Origin: Alcaligenes pakistanensis
GTDB lineage: Bacteria > Pseudomonadota > Gammaproteobacteria > Burkholderiales > Burkholderiaceae_B
DNA: 64,000 nucleotides
NCBI RefSeq assembly: GCF_014652815.1
Contig: NZ_BMZN01000005.1
Coordinates: 266,018 to 330,017, forward strand
Direction of reading: 5' to 3'
This document shows positions 17,620 to 24,877 of this stretch, piece by piece; position 1 is the stretch's first letter; each line of letters starts with the position of its first letter. The notes below the pieces were generated by a model. The model saw nothing but the letters and a program-made list of their open reading frames with translations, searched no databases and was not told the DNA's origin. Made by a program: the position numbers and the translations under genes.

Positions 17620-18827
17620 TCTACAATTCCTTGTTCGCGCAACGCTTGGCGGCGCTCTGGGGCCATGCCCAGCTCTTGCAGGATGCTGTCTGTGTGTTCG
17701 CCCAGTTCGGGCCCCAACCATTGGGTAGCGCCAGGGCTACGGCTGAGCTTGGGCACAATGCCGGGTATGGTCAGTTCCTGGCCGTCCTCCAGTTTGTGTT
17801 TCTCCAACATGCCGCGTGCTTGATAGTGCGGGTCGTGGAGAATATCGGCAGCGGTGTAGATGCTGCCGCTGGGGACTTCGGCCTGCTCCAGGGCGTGCAG
17901 CACGTCCTCCAGACTGCGTGCGGTTGTCCAGTCGCTAATGGTCTGGTCCAGCATGGCGCTGTGCTCAACCCGTCCGGCGTTGTCGGACAAGCTTTCGTCA
18001 CTGGCCAGATCGGGTCTGCCCATGGCCTGCATCAGGCGGATAAAAATGGCATCGCTATTAGCGGCAATCACCACCCATTTGCTGTCGCCGGTGGGGTAGG
18101 TGTTGGAGGGGGCGATTCCGGGCAGGCTGGCCCCGGTGCGTTCACGCTGATGGCCGTTCAGTTGATAGTCCGGAATCAGGCTTTCCATGATGGCAAAGAC
18201 GGATTCGTATAACGCCACATCAATCATCTGGCCCTGCCCGCCTTCTTGACGAAGATGGTGCATGGCCAGCAGCGCGCCTATGGTGCCGTACAGCGAAGCC
18301 AGCGTATCGCCCAGACTGACGCCCGCTCGTACAGGCGGGCGATCGGGGTAGCCAGTGCCATAACGCAGGCCACCCATGCATTCGGCGATGGCGGCAAAAC
18401 CGGGGCGGCGGTGATAGGGACCGTCCTGCCCATAGCCAGAGACGCGCACCATGATCAGGCGTGGATTCAGCGCATGTAGCGTTTCCCAGCCCAGGCCCCA
18501 GCGTTCCAGTACGCCGGGACGGAAGTTTTCAATGATGATGTCGCTTTGCAAAGCCAGCTCACGGGCGATTTCCTGGCCCTCTGCCTGCCGTAGATCCAGT
18601 GCAATGGAGCGTTTGTTGCGGCTTTGCACACGCCACCACAGGGATGTGTCTTTGTGCAGTTGGCGCCAGCGGCGCAATGGGTCGCCCTTGCCGGGCGGTT
18701 CAATCTTGATGACGTCGGCGCCGAATTGGGCCAGCAGGCTGCCTGCGTAAGGGCCGGCAATCAGTGAACCCAGCTCTAGGACTTTGATGCCTTTCAGGGG
18801 TGGTTCGGCAAATGTGTTCTTATCCAT
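17616..18827 (-). CDS. CaiB/BaiF family (class III) CoA-transferase
   Basis: Moves CoA from a donor such as succinyl-CoA to a carboxylic acid, activating it for cleavage. The 403-residue length is typical. Visible features are KVLELGSLIAGPYAGSLLAQ, FGADVIKIEPPGKGDPLR, NKRSIALDL, FRPGVLERWGLG and SGYGQDGPY. The likely nucleophile is Asp174 in RAGVSLGDTLASLYG, where class III enzymes form the aspartyl-CoA intermediate. The ATG at 18827 has an excellent GGAGGAAAC ribosome site. It heads the four-gene unit with the lyase and LeuC/LeuD-like genes and is separated from the TRAP genes by a terminator-like hairpin and a possible promoter. The acid substrate is unknown; a hydroxydicarboxylate would fit. 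Confidence 0.94.
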   Translation of the reverse strand: MDKNTFAEPPLKGIKVLELGSLIAGPYAGSLLAQFGADVIKIEPPGKGDPLRRWRQLHKDTSLWWRVQSRNKRSIALDLRQAEGQEIARELALQSDIIIENFRPGVLERWGLGWETLHALNPRLIMVRVSGYGQDGPYHRRPGFAAIAECMGGLRYGTGYPDRPPVRAGVSLGDTLASLYGTIGALLAMHHLRQEGGQGQMIDVALYESVFAIMESLIPDYQLNGHQRERTGASLPGIAPSNTYPTGDSKWVVIAANSDAIFIRLMQAMGRPDLASDESLSDNAGRVEHSAMLDQTISDWTTARSLEDVLHALEQAEVPSGSIYTAADILHDPHYQARGMLEKHKLEDGQELTIPGIVPKLSRSPGATQWLGPELGEHTDSILQELGMAPERRQALREQGIVE

Positions 18828-18853
18828 TCTTGTTTCCTCCAGATATTGATTCT

Positions 18854-18881
18854 GGTATAGAAAAAGAAAGTGGAAAAGCAA
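18854..18881 (-). promoter_or_regulatory. Possible sigma-70 promoter for the CoA-transferase unit
   Basis: On the minus strand TTGCTT (18881–18876) and TATACC (18859–18854) are 16 bp apart. They lie just downstream of the hairpin that follows dctM and about 30 bp upstream of the start codon. The match is moderate. Confidence 0.4.
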
Positions 18882-18917
18882 TCAAATATTATGCTGCCAT
18901 CGTAAAAAACGTGGGTG

Positions 18918-18954
18918 GAAAAACAAAACCCGCACAAGGCGGGTTTTGTTTTTA
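18918..18954 (-). terminator. Bidirectional terminator-like hairpin between dctM and the CoA-transferase gene
   Basis: A 12-bp stem AACAAAACCCGC/GCGGGTTTTGTT with loop ACAAG, flanked by A and T runs so it can act in both directions. It touches the dctM stop codon. It would split the minus-strand cluster into a TRAP unit and an enzyme unit, or reduce readthrough between them. Confidence 0.75.
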
Positions 18955-20250
18955 AAGCGTTCTAGGTAACCAAAGAATGATTTCCGGGAATATGGTCAGA
19001 ATGATAATCGCCAGAATCTCCAAACCTACAAAAGGCAACGCACCTCGGGTGATTTGCTGTAGCGATATCTGTGGGGCAATGCCCTTGATAACATAAAGAT
19101 TTAATCCGACAGGTGGGGTGATCACCGCCATCTCGCAGGCAATAATCATCACAATGCCAAACCATAATGGGTCATAACCCAAGGCCACAATGACCGGCAA
19201 TAAGACAGGGGTGGTAATCAGGATAAGAGAAACAATATCCAGAAACATGCCCACAACAATCAGAAACAGCAGCACGAATAATAAAATGACCCATGCTGGC
19301 TGAGACGAAGCGGTAATGAGCGCCACCAGTTTTTGCGGAATCATCAGACGAGTCATGATGTAGCCAAACAGCAGTGCGGCAGCCAGAATCAGCAAAATCA
19401 TGCCACTGGTCACAGCGGTAGAGCGCAGAATCTGCATGGCCGTGCGCCAGTTCATTTCCTTGTAGGCGATGGCAATGATGAACGCACCTGCGGCACCAAT
19501 ACCGGCAGCTTCTGTGGGTGTGGCGATACCCATATAGATCGTGCCCAGCACCAGCAAAATGAGCAGTGCAGCGGCCCAAATATCTTTGAAGGCCCCCAGT
19601 TTTTGGGACCAGGTTACGGTTTCGGCATTGCGGGGCGCGGATTCAGGTTTGAACACGGCTACCAGTACCACATAGATCACCATCATGACGGTGACCATCA
19701 GGGCCGGCAGCAAGGCCCCAATGAACAGTTTGCCGATGGATTGATCCGCCATTTCGCCATAAAGCACAAAGCCAATGCTGGGAGGAATTAGCAGTGCCAA
19801 GGCCCCCGCTGCTGCAATTGTGCCACCGGACAGGCTGGGCGAATAGCCGCGCTTGAGCATTTCAGGAATGGCAAAGCGGCCAATGGTGGCGGCGCCGGCC
19901 ACGCTGACCCCGCTCATTGCCCCAAACACGGCTGAGCTGCCCACGCTGGCAACGGCCAGGCCACCCGGCATACGGTTCAACCATAGATAGAACAGTTGAT
20001 AGAGTTTGCCACCGATGCTGGTGCGGGCAATGACTTCACCCATCAGGATAAACAGCGGGATGGCGATCAGGGAGTAGCTGGCCATGCCACGGTGCAGCGT
20101 GGCGGGAATGACGTCCAGGCCACCCAGGCCGGATTTCATGAGAATGCCGGAAATACTGGCAACGCCTAAGGCGGCAAAAATAGGTGTGCCTATGACCATC
20201 AGAATGGCGAAGCAGGCCATCATGAGGCTGAAGATGAGCATGGAATCCAT
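18952..20250 (-). CDS. TRAP transporter large permease (DctM/SiaM-like)
   Basis: Large membrane subunit (432 residues, about 12 helices) of a tripartite ATP-independent periplasmic importer, driven by the sodium or proton gradient. Family motifs include PLFILMGEVIARTSIGGKL, SSAVFGAMSGVSVAGAATIG, PSIGFVLYGEMADQSIGKL, GIATPTEAAGIGAAGAF and ITPPVGLNLYVIKG near the C-terminus. The start lies one base after the dctQ stop, so translation is coupled. Substrates of the family are mostly C4-dicarboxylates and other organic acids; the neighbouring hydro-lyase, CoA-transferase and lyase suggest an unsaturated or hydroxylated dicarboxylate. Confidence 0.97.
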   Translation of the reverse strand: MDSMLIFSLMMACFAILMVIGTPIFAALGVASISGILMKSGLGGLDVIPATLHRGMASYSLIAIPLFILMGEVIARTSIGGKLYQLFYLWLNRMPGGLAVASVGSSAVFGAMSGVSVAGAATIGRFAIPEMLKRGYSPSLSGGTIAAAGALALLIPPSIGFVLYGEMADQSIGKLFIGALLPALMVTVMMVIYVVLVAVFKPESAPRNAETVTWSQKLGAFKDIWAAALLILLVLGTIYMGIATPTEAAGIGAAGAFIIAIAYKEMNWRTAMQILRSTAVTSGMILLILAAALLFGYIMTRLMIPQKLVALITASSQPAWVILLFVLLFLIVVGMFLDIVSLILITTPVLLPVIVALGYDPLWFGIVMIIACEMAVITPPVGLNLYVIKGIAPQISLQQITRGALPFVGLEILAIIILTIFPEIILWLPRTL

Positions 20251-20251
20251 G

Positions 20252-20770
20252 TCAGAACTCCTTGATACTGTCGTTGGATTCCACGCTGTTCGGAATGAAC
20301 AGCTGGCGCAGGGTTGCCAGACCTAGCAGTGAGCCGCCCAGCGGGATCATGCCGTAGGCCATCCACAGGGGGAAACGCAGCATGGAGGCCGAACGGTAAT
20401 TGCGTGCAAGGGCTGTTTCTACCACCGAAATACCCGCCCACAACAGCACCAGGCAGAAAAATAGAATGCACAGTTGCGAGATGCAGGTAGCCAGACGTTT
20501 GCCGCGTGGCGAGAACTTCATATGGAAGGCTTCGACACTGACGTGGCGGTTTTCCAAATGGACCCAGCCAACAGACAGCCAGGAGCAGACCAGCAGCAGG
20601 TACACGCAGATTTCCGTAATGTAGATGCTGGGACTGTTAAAGACGTAGCGCGCAATGACGCCGTAGGCGCAGGCAATCATCAGGGCGGCCAGTGCCACCT
20701 CGGCCACCACAATGGCGACACGATTGCTGCCGCGCGCAAATGCGCCCAGGGAATGAATAAGTGGATTCAT
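20252..20770 (-). CDS. TRAP transporter small permease (DctQ-like)
   Basis: Small four-helix membrane subunit (172 residues) that pairs with the large permease. The family motif ITEICVYLLLVCSWLSVGWVHLENRHVSVEAF is visible in parts, with the conserved glutamate of TEI and the RHVSVEAF turn. The start MNPLIHSLG at 20770 follows GGAGACACC; the longer frame upstream covers the intercistronic hairpin and is rejected. It sits between dctP and dctM, in the normal P–Q–M order. A 12-bp perfect hairpin separates it from dctP, which would favour higher production of the binding protein. Confidence 0.94.
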   Translation of the reverse strand: MNPLIHSLGAFARGSNRVAIVVAEVALAALMIACAYGVIARYVFNSPSIYITEICVYLLLVCSWLSVGWVHLENRHVSVEAFHMKFSPRGKRLATCISQLCILFFCLVLLWAGISVVETALARNYRSASMLRFPLWMAYGMIPLGGSLLGLATLRQLFIPNSVESNDSIKEF

Positions 20771-20789
20771 GGTGTCTCCACACGAGGGA

Positions 20790-20816
20790 TGCACGCTGGG
20801 TTTCACCCAGCGTGCA
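20790..20816 (-). promoter_or_regulatory. Perfect intercistronic hairpin between dctP and dctQ
   Basis: Arms TGCACGCTGGGT (20790–20801) and ACCCAGCGTGCA (20805–20816) with a 3-nt loop, no T-tract. It starts 12 bp after the dctP stop and ends 20 bp before the dctQ start. It probably protects the upstream mRNA from 3' exonucleases, giving more dctP than dctQM product. Confidence 0.75.
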
Positions 20817-20827
20817 TTCACGCGTGA

Positions 20828-21829
20828 TCAGGGCTGGCGGGTTTTTTCGATCAGTTCCAGGTAAGCAGGACCGTTATCGACTTGCTTGCTCCACTCATCA
20901 ATGGCGGGGCGGGTCAATTGACGCATCTCTTCCAGTTGGGCAGGCTCAACACGGTTGATGGTCACGCCAGCTTGCTCGTAGCGTTGCAACGCGTGGTCCA
21001 CAAAGGCACTGACGCGTTCAAACTGCTCTTGGTCGCGCTGGTTGGCTGCTTTGCTGATGATCTCTTGCAGATCTGGTGGCAAGGATTCCCACTTTTTGCG
21101 GTTGATGGTCAGCACAGACACGTCGATCCCGACGTTGGCAATGGACAAGAACTTGGCCACTTCGTACAGATTGCGGCCAATGCCGGTCAGCAGTGGGCGT
21201 GGGGTAGCGTCGATCACACCGCGGTCAAAGGCCAGGTACAGCTCGGACGACGGCATGCCGGTGGGCGAGCCACCCAGCAATTGCAGGGCGCGTGCATCCA
21301 TGGAGCTGGTCGAGGCCCAGACTTTGCCTTTGACGTCCGCAGCCGAGTTGATTGGAGTCTTGCGGCTGTAGAACTCGTATGGATCCCAAGGGGCCAGACC
21401 CAGCACCACGGCATCGTGCGTGTCGCGCAGTTCTTGTTCAGCACCCAGCTTGAACAGGCCTTGATCCAGCGCACGTTTCAGGTGGGCGGTGCTGTCAAAC
21501 AGGAATGGCAAGGTAAAGATGTTCAGCGCCGGTACCGTGCCGCTGGGGTAGGTACTGGTCATGTTGACGATGTCCACGTCACCACGCGACAAGGCAGGCA
21601 ATTCCTCGTAGCCGTCGAACAGCTGGCCGGAATGGAACACATTGATCTTGATGCGGCCCTGGCTTTCTTTCTCTACCGTCTGAACGAAGTTCTCGATAGG
21701 TTTCCAGGCGTATTCGTAGGCAGGCGGCAAGTAGGTGGAAAAGGTCAGTTCGACCTCTTGGGCGTGGGCAGGCGAGATGCCTAGCGCCAGGGTGCAGGCG
21801 GCCAGAGCCGCTGTCAGGGCTTTTTTCAT
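20828..21829 (-). CDS. TRAP transporter substrate-binding protein (DctP-like)
   Basis: Periplasmic solute receptor, 333 residues, that hands substrate to the DctQM permease. The start MKKALTAALAACTLALG at 21829 gives a Sec signal ending AHAQ near residue 24 and has a GGAGACATCC ribosome site; an upstream ATG is rejected. Family features are LPPAYEYAWKPIENFVQTV, GRIKINVFHSGQLF, and the substrate-coordinating region GKVWASTSSMDARALQLLGG where DctP family members keep an Arg for the substrate carboxylate; the Arg of DARAL is a candidate. FDRGVIDATPRPLLTGIG follows. It is the first TRAP gene, 36 bp after the cysteine hydrolase. Confidence 0.95.
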   Translation of the reverse strand: MKKALTAALAACTLALGISPAHAQEVELTFSTYLPPAYEYAWKPIENFVQTVEKESQGRIKINVFHSGQLFDGYEELPALSRGDVDIVNMTSTYPSGTVPALNIFTLPFLFDSTAHLKRALDQGLFKLGAEQELRDTHDAVVLGLAPWDPYEFYSRKTPINSAADVKGKVWASTSSMDARALQLLGGSPTGMPSSELYLAFDRGVIDATPRPLLTGIGRNLYEVAKFLSIANVGIDVSVLTINRKKWESLPPDLQEIISKAANQRDQEQFERVSAFVDHALQRYEQAGVTINRVEPAQLEEMRQLTRPAIDEWSKQVDNGPAYLELIEKTRQP

Positions 21830-21865
21830 GGATGTCTCCTGTGGTTTTCTTGTTGTGTGCAACGC

Positions 21866-22486
21866 TTAAAGCGTTTGCAGATGCTGGATCAGTTGTGCCG
21901 AAGGCATAACTTCGGCGTACTTGCTGGCCATATCGACCAGATTGCTGCGATGTTGGGCTGCCGAGCGGTCAGCCACCGCATCTTCAGCCACGAACGGGGC
22001 AAATCCCGACTGCAAGCTATCCACAACGCTGGCACGAACACAGCCACTGGTCGTAGCACCGGTCACGATCAGCATGTCGCAGCCCTGATGAGCCAACAAC
22101 GCAGGCAAAGGTGTGCCATAAAAGGCGGAAGCCTGGGTCTTGTAAAGGATGATGTCTTGTTCGGGGTCGTAGTCCAGCCGTGGGTCCAGCTCACAGGCAG
22201 ACGTGCCACGCAGCAGACAACGCAAGGACGAGGCCTTGGTTAACCACAGGTTGGCGTCGGCCAGATGAGGCTCATAGCCGATGATGGTGAAAATAATGCG
22301 GCCCTTGCCCCGCATGGCGCGGATCAAGGCGTTGGTCTGCTCGATCTGGCTGTCGCAGTTTGAGGCCAGCGGGGTCAAGCCCGGCTCGGTGAACCCACGT
22401 TGAAAATCAATGACGACCAGAGCCGGCTGTTGACCTAGCGGCAGGGTGCCGTCAAACCCCCCTTTTAGATTATCGCTGTCGCGCAT
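21866..22486 (-). CDS. Isochorismatase-like cysteine hydrolase (amidase)
   Basis: Cytoplasmic hydrolase of the isochorismatase fold, 206 residues. The catalytic triad of the amidase branch is visible: Asp27 in VVIDFQRGF, Lys116 in LYKTQASAF and Cys149 in TGATTSGCVRASVVDS. TSGCVRA with a following DSLQSGF resembles N-carbamoylsarcosine amidase and maleamate amidohydrolase more than true isochorismatase. It is the first gene of the LysR-controlled minus-strand unit, with GGGAGACAAG before the ATG at 22486, and is followed 36 bp later by dctP. Release of ammonia from a dicarboxylic half-amide before the hydro-lyase step would suit the context; the substrate is not shown by the sequence. Confidence 0.9.
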   Translation of the reverse strand: MRDSDNLKGGFDGTLPLGQQPALVVIDFQRGFTEPGLTPLASNCDSQIEQTNALIRAMRGKGRIIFTIIGYEPHLADANLWLTKASSLRCLLRGTSACELDPRLDYDPEQDIILYKTQASAFYGTPLPALLAHQGCDMLIVTGATTSGCVRASVVDSLQSGFAPFVAEDAVADRSAAQHRSNLVDMASKYAEVMPSAQLIQHLQTL

Positions 22487-22506
22487 CTTGTCTCCCTCTT
22501 ATATTT

Positions 22507-22527
22507 ACCTGACTTAAATAATCAGGT
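22507..22527. promoter_or_regulatory. Inverted repeat in the LysR/amidase divergent region (site 1)
   Basis: ACCTGA and TCAGGT separated by nine A/T-rich bases, 20 bp upstream of the cysteine hydrolase start. It could be the promoter-proximal activation half of a LysR site, or another regulator's operator. Confidence 0.5.
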
Positions 22528-22577
22528 TCCGTATTATTTGCGTAGTCTGTCATCGCTAATGACGTGAGTACAGCGTC

Positions 22578-22603
22578 AAATTGCGATGGTGCTATCGCAA
22601 TTT
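22578..22603. promoter_or_regulatory. Probable LysR operator (site 2)
   Basis: Perfect 10-bp arms AAATTGCGAT/ATCGCAATTT with a 6-bp spacer, containing T-N11-A type symmetry. It is about 50 bp before the LysR start and 90 bp before the hydrolase start, the usual place of a LysR recognition site controlling both directions. Confidence 0.75.
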
Positions 22604-22655
22604 ATGATGGCAAAGCGCTTGTCGCCCTAGCCTTCATAGGATGGAATACTGGCTT

Positions 22656-23540
22656 ATGAACATTGATCCCAAGTCCCTTCGGCTTTTTCTGTTGGTTATT
22701 GAACGCGGCACCATTTCGGGTGCTGCCGAGCAATTTCATATAGCACCTGCGGCAGTCAGTAAACGGCTGAGCGATCTGGAAGAGCAACTGGGTACTGCGC
22801 TGATCGAGCGCAGCAATAAAGGCGTTCTCCCCACCGCGGCGGGTAAGTCATTGGCCGCTCTGTCGCAGCGTCTGCTGGATGATATGGATGCGATGGGCGC
22901 GTCGATGCGCGATTTTGCGGGTGGTGCGACGGGGCATGTGCGGATTGCGGCCAACCTGTCTTCCATCACCCAGTTCCTCCCCCAGGCCTTGAGCTCCTTT
23001 ATGGAGCGTCATCCCAAAGTGAAGGTGTCGCTGGAGGAGCGCATCAGCTCCGGAGTCGCCCAGGCGGTGGCAGATAACAATGCGGATCTGGGGGTGCTGA
23101 TACGAGGCGTGGGCAGTGTGGAGGTGGAGTACTACGATTATCGGCAGGACGAGCTGGTTTTGCTGGTACCCGCGCATCATCCCTTAGCCGGGCGAGCGGA
23201 ACTGCCTTTTGTCGATACTCTGGATTTTGACTACGTAGGGATGCACACGGGTAGTCATCCGAATCTGTTGCTGTTACGGGCGGCCAGCGAGCTGGAACGA
23301 ACGTGGCGTTGCCGTGTGCAGGTGACCAGCTACGATGCGCAGTGCCGCATGATAGAGGCTGGTTTGGGCATAGGTGTGCTGCCGCGTTCAGTGGCCGAGT
23401 CCTATGTGCAAAGCCTGGGTTTGGCCTTATGTGTGATCAAGGAGCCCTGGACCTGTAGGCGCGTGGCTCTGTGTGTGCGCAGTCGCCATAGCCTGTCCCC
23501 CGCCGCTCGTTTACTGATGGATCATCTGTTGCAGAACTGA
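22656..23540 (+). CDS. LysR family transcriptional regulator
   Basis: DNA-binding regulator of 294 residues that diverges from the amidase–TRAP unit and most likely activates it in response to a pathway compound. The N-terminal winged HTH is clear: LRLFLLVIERGTISGAAEQFHIAPAAVSKRLSDLEEQLG (helices about 5–45), then a linker helix and a type 2 periplasmic-binding effector domain. The start at 22656 (MNIDPKSLRL) is preceded by AGGATGGA; an ATG five codons upstream is possible. A perfect palindromic operator lies in the shared intergenic region. No downstream gene in the same direction belongs with it. Confidence 0.95.
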   Translation: MNIDPKSLRLFLLVIERGTISGAAEQFHIAPAAVSKRLSDLEEQLGTALIERSNKGVLPTAAGKSLAALSQRLLDDMDAMGASMRDFAGGATGHVRIAANLSSITQFLPQALSSFMERHPKVKVSLEERISSGVAQAVADNNADLGVLIRGVGSVEVEYYDYRQDELVLLVPAHHPLAGRAELPFVDTLDFDYVGMHTGSHPNLLLLRAASELERTWRCRVQVTSYDAQCRMIEAGLGIGVLPRSVAESYVQSLGLALCVIKEPWTCRRVALCVRSRHSLSPAARLLMDHLLQN

Positions 23541-23627
23541 TGTGTTGCGTACTGTGGACGCTGCCTTAGGCCTTTTGGGGTCCAGTCTGATCAGGGCTCA
23601 TAGAGCCGTAGCGGAAACAATACGTTC

Positions 23628-23645
23628 TTAATGAGAATGACTATT
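23628..23645 (+). promoter_or_regulatory. Fur box 1 upstream of bfd
   Basis: TTAATGAGAATGACTATT agrees with the Fur consensus at most positions. It lies 35 bp before the bfd start and implies expression when iron is scarce. Confidence 0.6.
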
Positions 23646-23662
23646 GATCTTTTCAAGTTTCT

Positions 23663-23682
23663 TGATAATAATGGTTCTCATG
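23663..23682 (+). promoter_or_regulatory. Fur box 2 overlapping the bfd start
   Basis: TGATAATAATGGTTCTCATG resembles an extended Fur site with GATAAT and CTCAT arms and runs into the bfd ATG. With box 1 it would allow two Fur dimers to cover the promoter. Confidence 0.5.
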
Positions 23683-23949
23683 TTTATTTGCATATGTAAT
23701 GCCATCACCGAGCGGCAAGTACAAGAAGCAGTACGCGGCGGCGCTGCCAGTCTGGCAGATCTTCAGGGCCAGTTGGGCGTTGCTTCTTGTTGCGGATGCT
23801 GTGCGGAAACGGCTCAGGACTACTTGCCCGGCGGGCGCTATGCCAATCAAGCCATGATTGCCAGCGTTAGTGCAGCCCGGGTGGATCATGCCGCCAACGA
23901 CAGCCTGATCCCAGCTCCCGAGTTCGGCCGCCTCGTCTGCCGCGCCTGA
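23680..23949 (+). CDS. bfd: Bacterioferritin-associated ferredoxin
   Basis: Small [2Fe-2S] protein that passes electrons to bacterioferritin heme to release stored iron. The start MFICICNAITERQV is the canonical Bfd opening; longer frames only add hydrophobic codons from the Fur region. The cluster ligands are Cys4 or Cys6 at the CxC and Cys38/Cys41 in ASCCGCCAET. Extra cysteines at 37 and 40 are unusual. The protein has 89 residues, with about 25 beyond the usual end (SLIPAPEFGRLVCRA). Two Fur-box-like sites overlap the promoter, and bfr follows in the same direction after about 270 bp. Confidence 0.92.
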   Translation: MFICICNAITERQVQEAVRGGAASLADLQGQLGVASCCGCCAETAQDYLPGGRYANQAMIASVSAARVDHAANDSLIPAPEFGRLVCRA

Positions 23950-23971
23950 TTAGGCATTTTTCTCGGTTTTC

Positions 23972-24001
23972 ATCATTCCTGCTATTGCTAGTGGGAATGA
24001 T
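23972..24001 (+). terminator. Possible terminator after bfd
   Basis: Stem ATCATTCC/GGAATGAT with a 14-nt loop, followed by TGTTGTTAG, starting 22 bp after the bfd stop. The T-tract is weak. The remainder of the 268-bp gap to bfr shows no gene. Confidence 0.35.
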
Positions 24002-24217
24002 TGTTGTTAGTCCTGTTACTAACCCAAAAGTGCAACGCTTTCTGGGTGTTTAGCCGTTTTTTAAGCCATCGCCTCTGCGTGCATGGTAGCCTGTGACATT
24101 CATCCCCCCCACTGCTTTTGACCTGTCGTCGCCTTGTGTGCGAGCCAGGTTGGGGCCGGTTTGTGGGGGTTCGGCGGTTCCTTGGGGGGAGCGCCGTCAG
24201 ATTTACAGGAGAACAGC

Positions 24218-24697
24218 ATGTTTGGCGATAAAGTGGTAATTCAGCACCTGAACAAGCAGCTAAAGAACGAACTAACAGCAATCAATCAATACTTCTTGCA
24301 CGCTCGCATGTTGAACCATTGGGGCTTTACCAAGCTGGGCAAGCACGAGTATGACGAGTCCATCGGCGAGATGAAGCATGCCGATCTGCTGATCGAACGT
24401 ATCTTTATGCTGGACGGCCTGCCTAACCTGCAGGACATGCACAAAATCATGATTGGCGAGAACGTGCCTGAGCTGCTGGGCTGTGACCTGAAGCTGGAAC
24501 AGGCCGCCCGTCAGACCGTGGTGGAAGCTATCGAATACTGTGAGTCCTCGCGTGACTACGTGTCGCGTGATCTGTTCTTGAAGATTTTGGACGACACCGA
24601 AGAGCATATCGACTGGCTGGGCACGCAGCTTGAGCTGATCGAAAAAGTCGGCTTGCCTAACTACCTGCAATCGCAGATGGGCGAACACGGCGAGTAA
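24218..24697 (+). CDS. bfr: Bacterioferritin
   Basis: 24-subunit iron-storage cage, 159 residues. The start MFGDKVVIQHLNKQLKNELTA at 24218 follows ACAGGAGAACAGC. Met52 in GEMKHAD is the heme axial ligand shared between subunits. Ferroxidase residues Glu18, Glu51, His54, Glu94 and His130 are visible; the position matching E. coli Glu127 reads Thr in DDTEEHIDWL, with glutamates at 128 and 129. The paired bfd upstream supports storage and mobilisation of iron. A strong terminator follows the gene, and no Fur box was found immediately upstream. Confidence 0.96.
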   Translation: MFGDKVVIQHLNKQLKNELTAINQYFLHARMLNHWGFTKLGKHEYDESIGEMKHADLLIERIFMLDGLPNLQDMHKIMIGENVPELLGCDLKLEQAARQTVVEAIEYCESSRDYVSRDLFLKILDDTEEHIDWLGTQLELIEKVGLPNYLQSQMGEHGE

Positions 24698-24753
24698 GCG
24701 GCAAACCTTGCCAGCTTGATATCGGCAAGCGATGAAGCTACTGCTCTAGAAGT

Positions 24754-24803
24754 AAAACACCCCATAGCCTGGATGAACTCCAGTGCTATGGGGTGTTTTT
24801 TAT
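24754..24803 (+). terminator. Rho-independent terminator of bfr
   Basis: A 15-bp stem AAAACACCCCATAGC (24754–24768) with GCTATGGGGTGTTTT (24785–24799) running into T residues. It ends the bfr transcript and, with its A-rich left flank, may also act against minus-strand transcription. Confidence 0.9.
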
Positions 24804-24877
24804 GGCTACCGTATTGCTACGGTTTCAGTGTTCTAAGGTTGAATCGGCGGGAAGTACGTTAATGTCTGTCCCAGACC

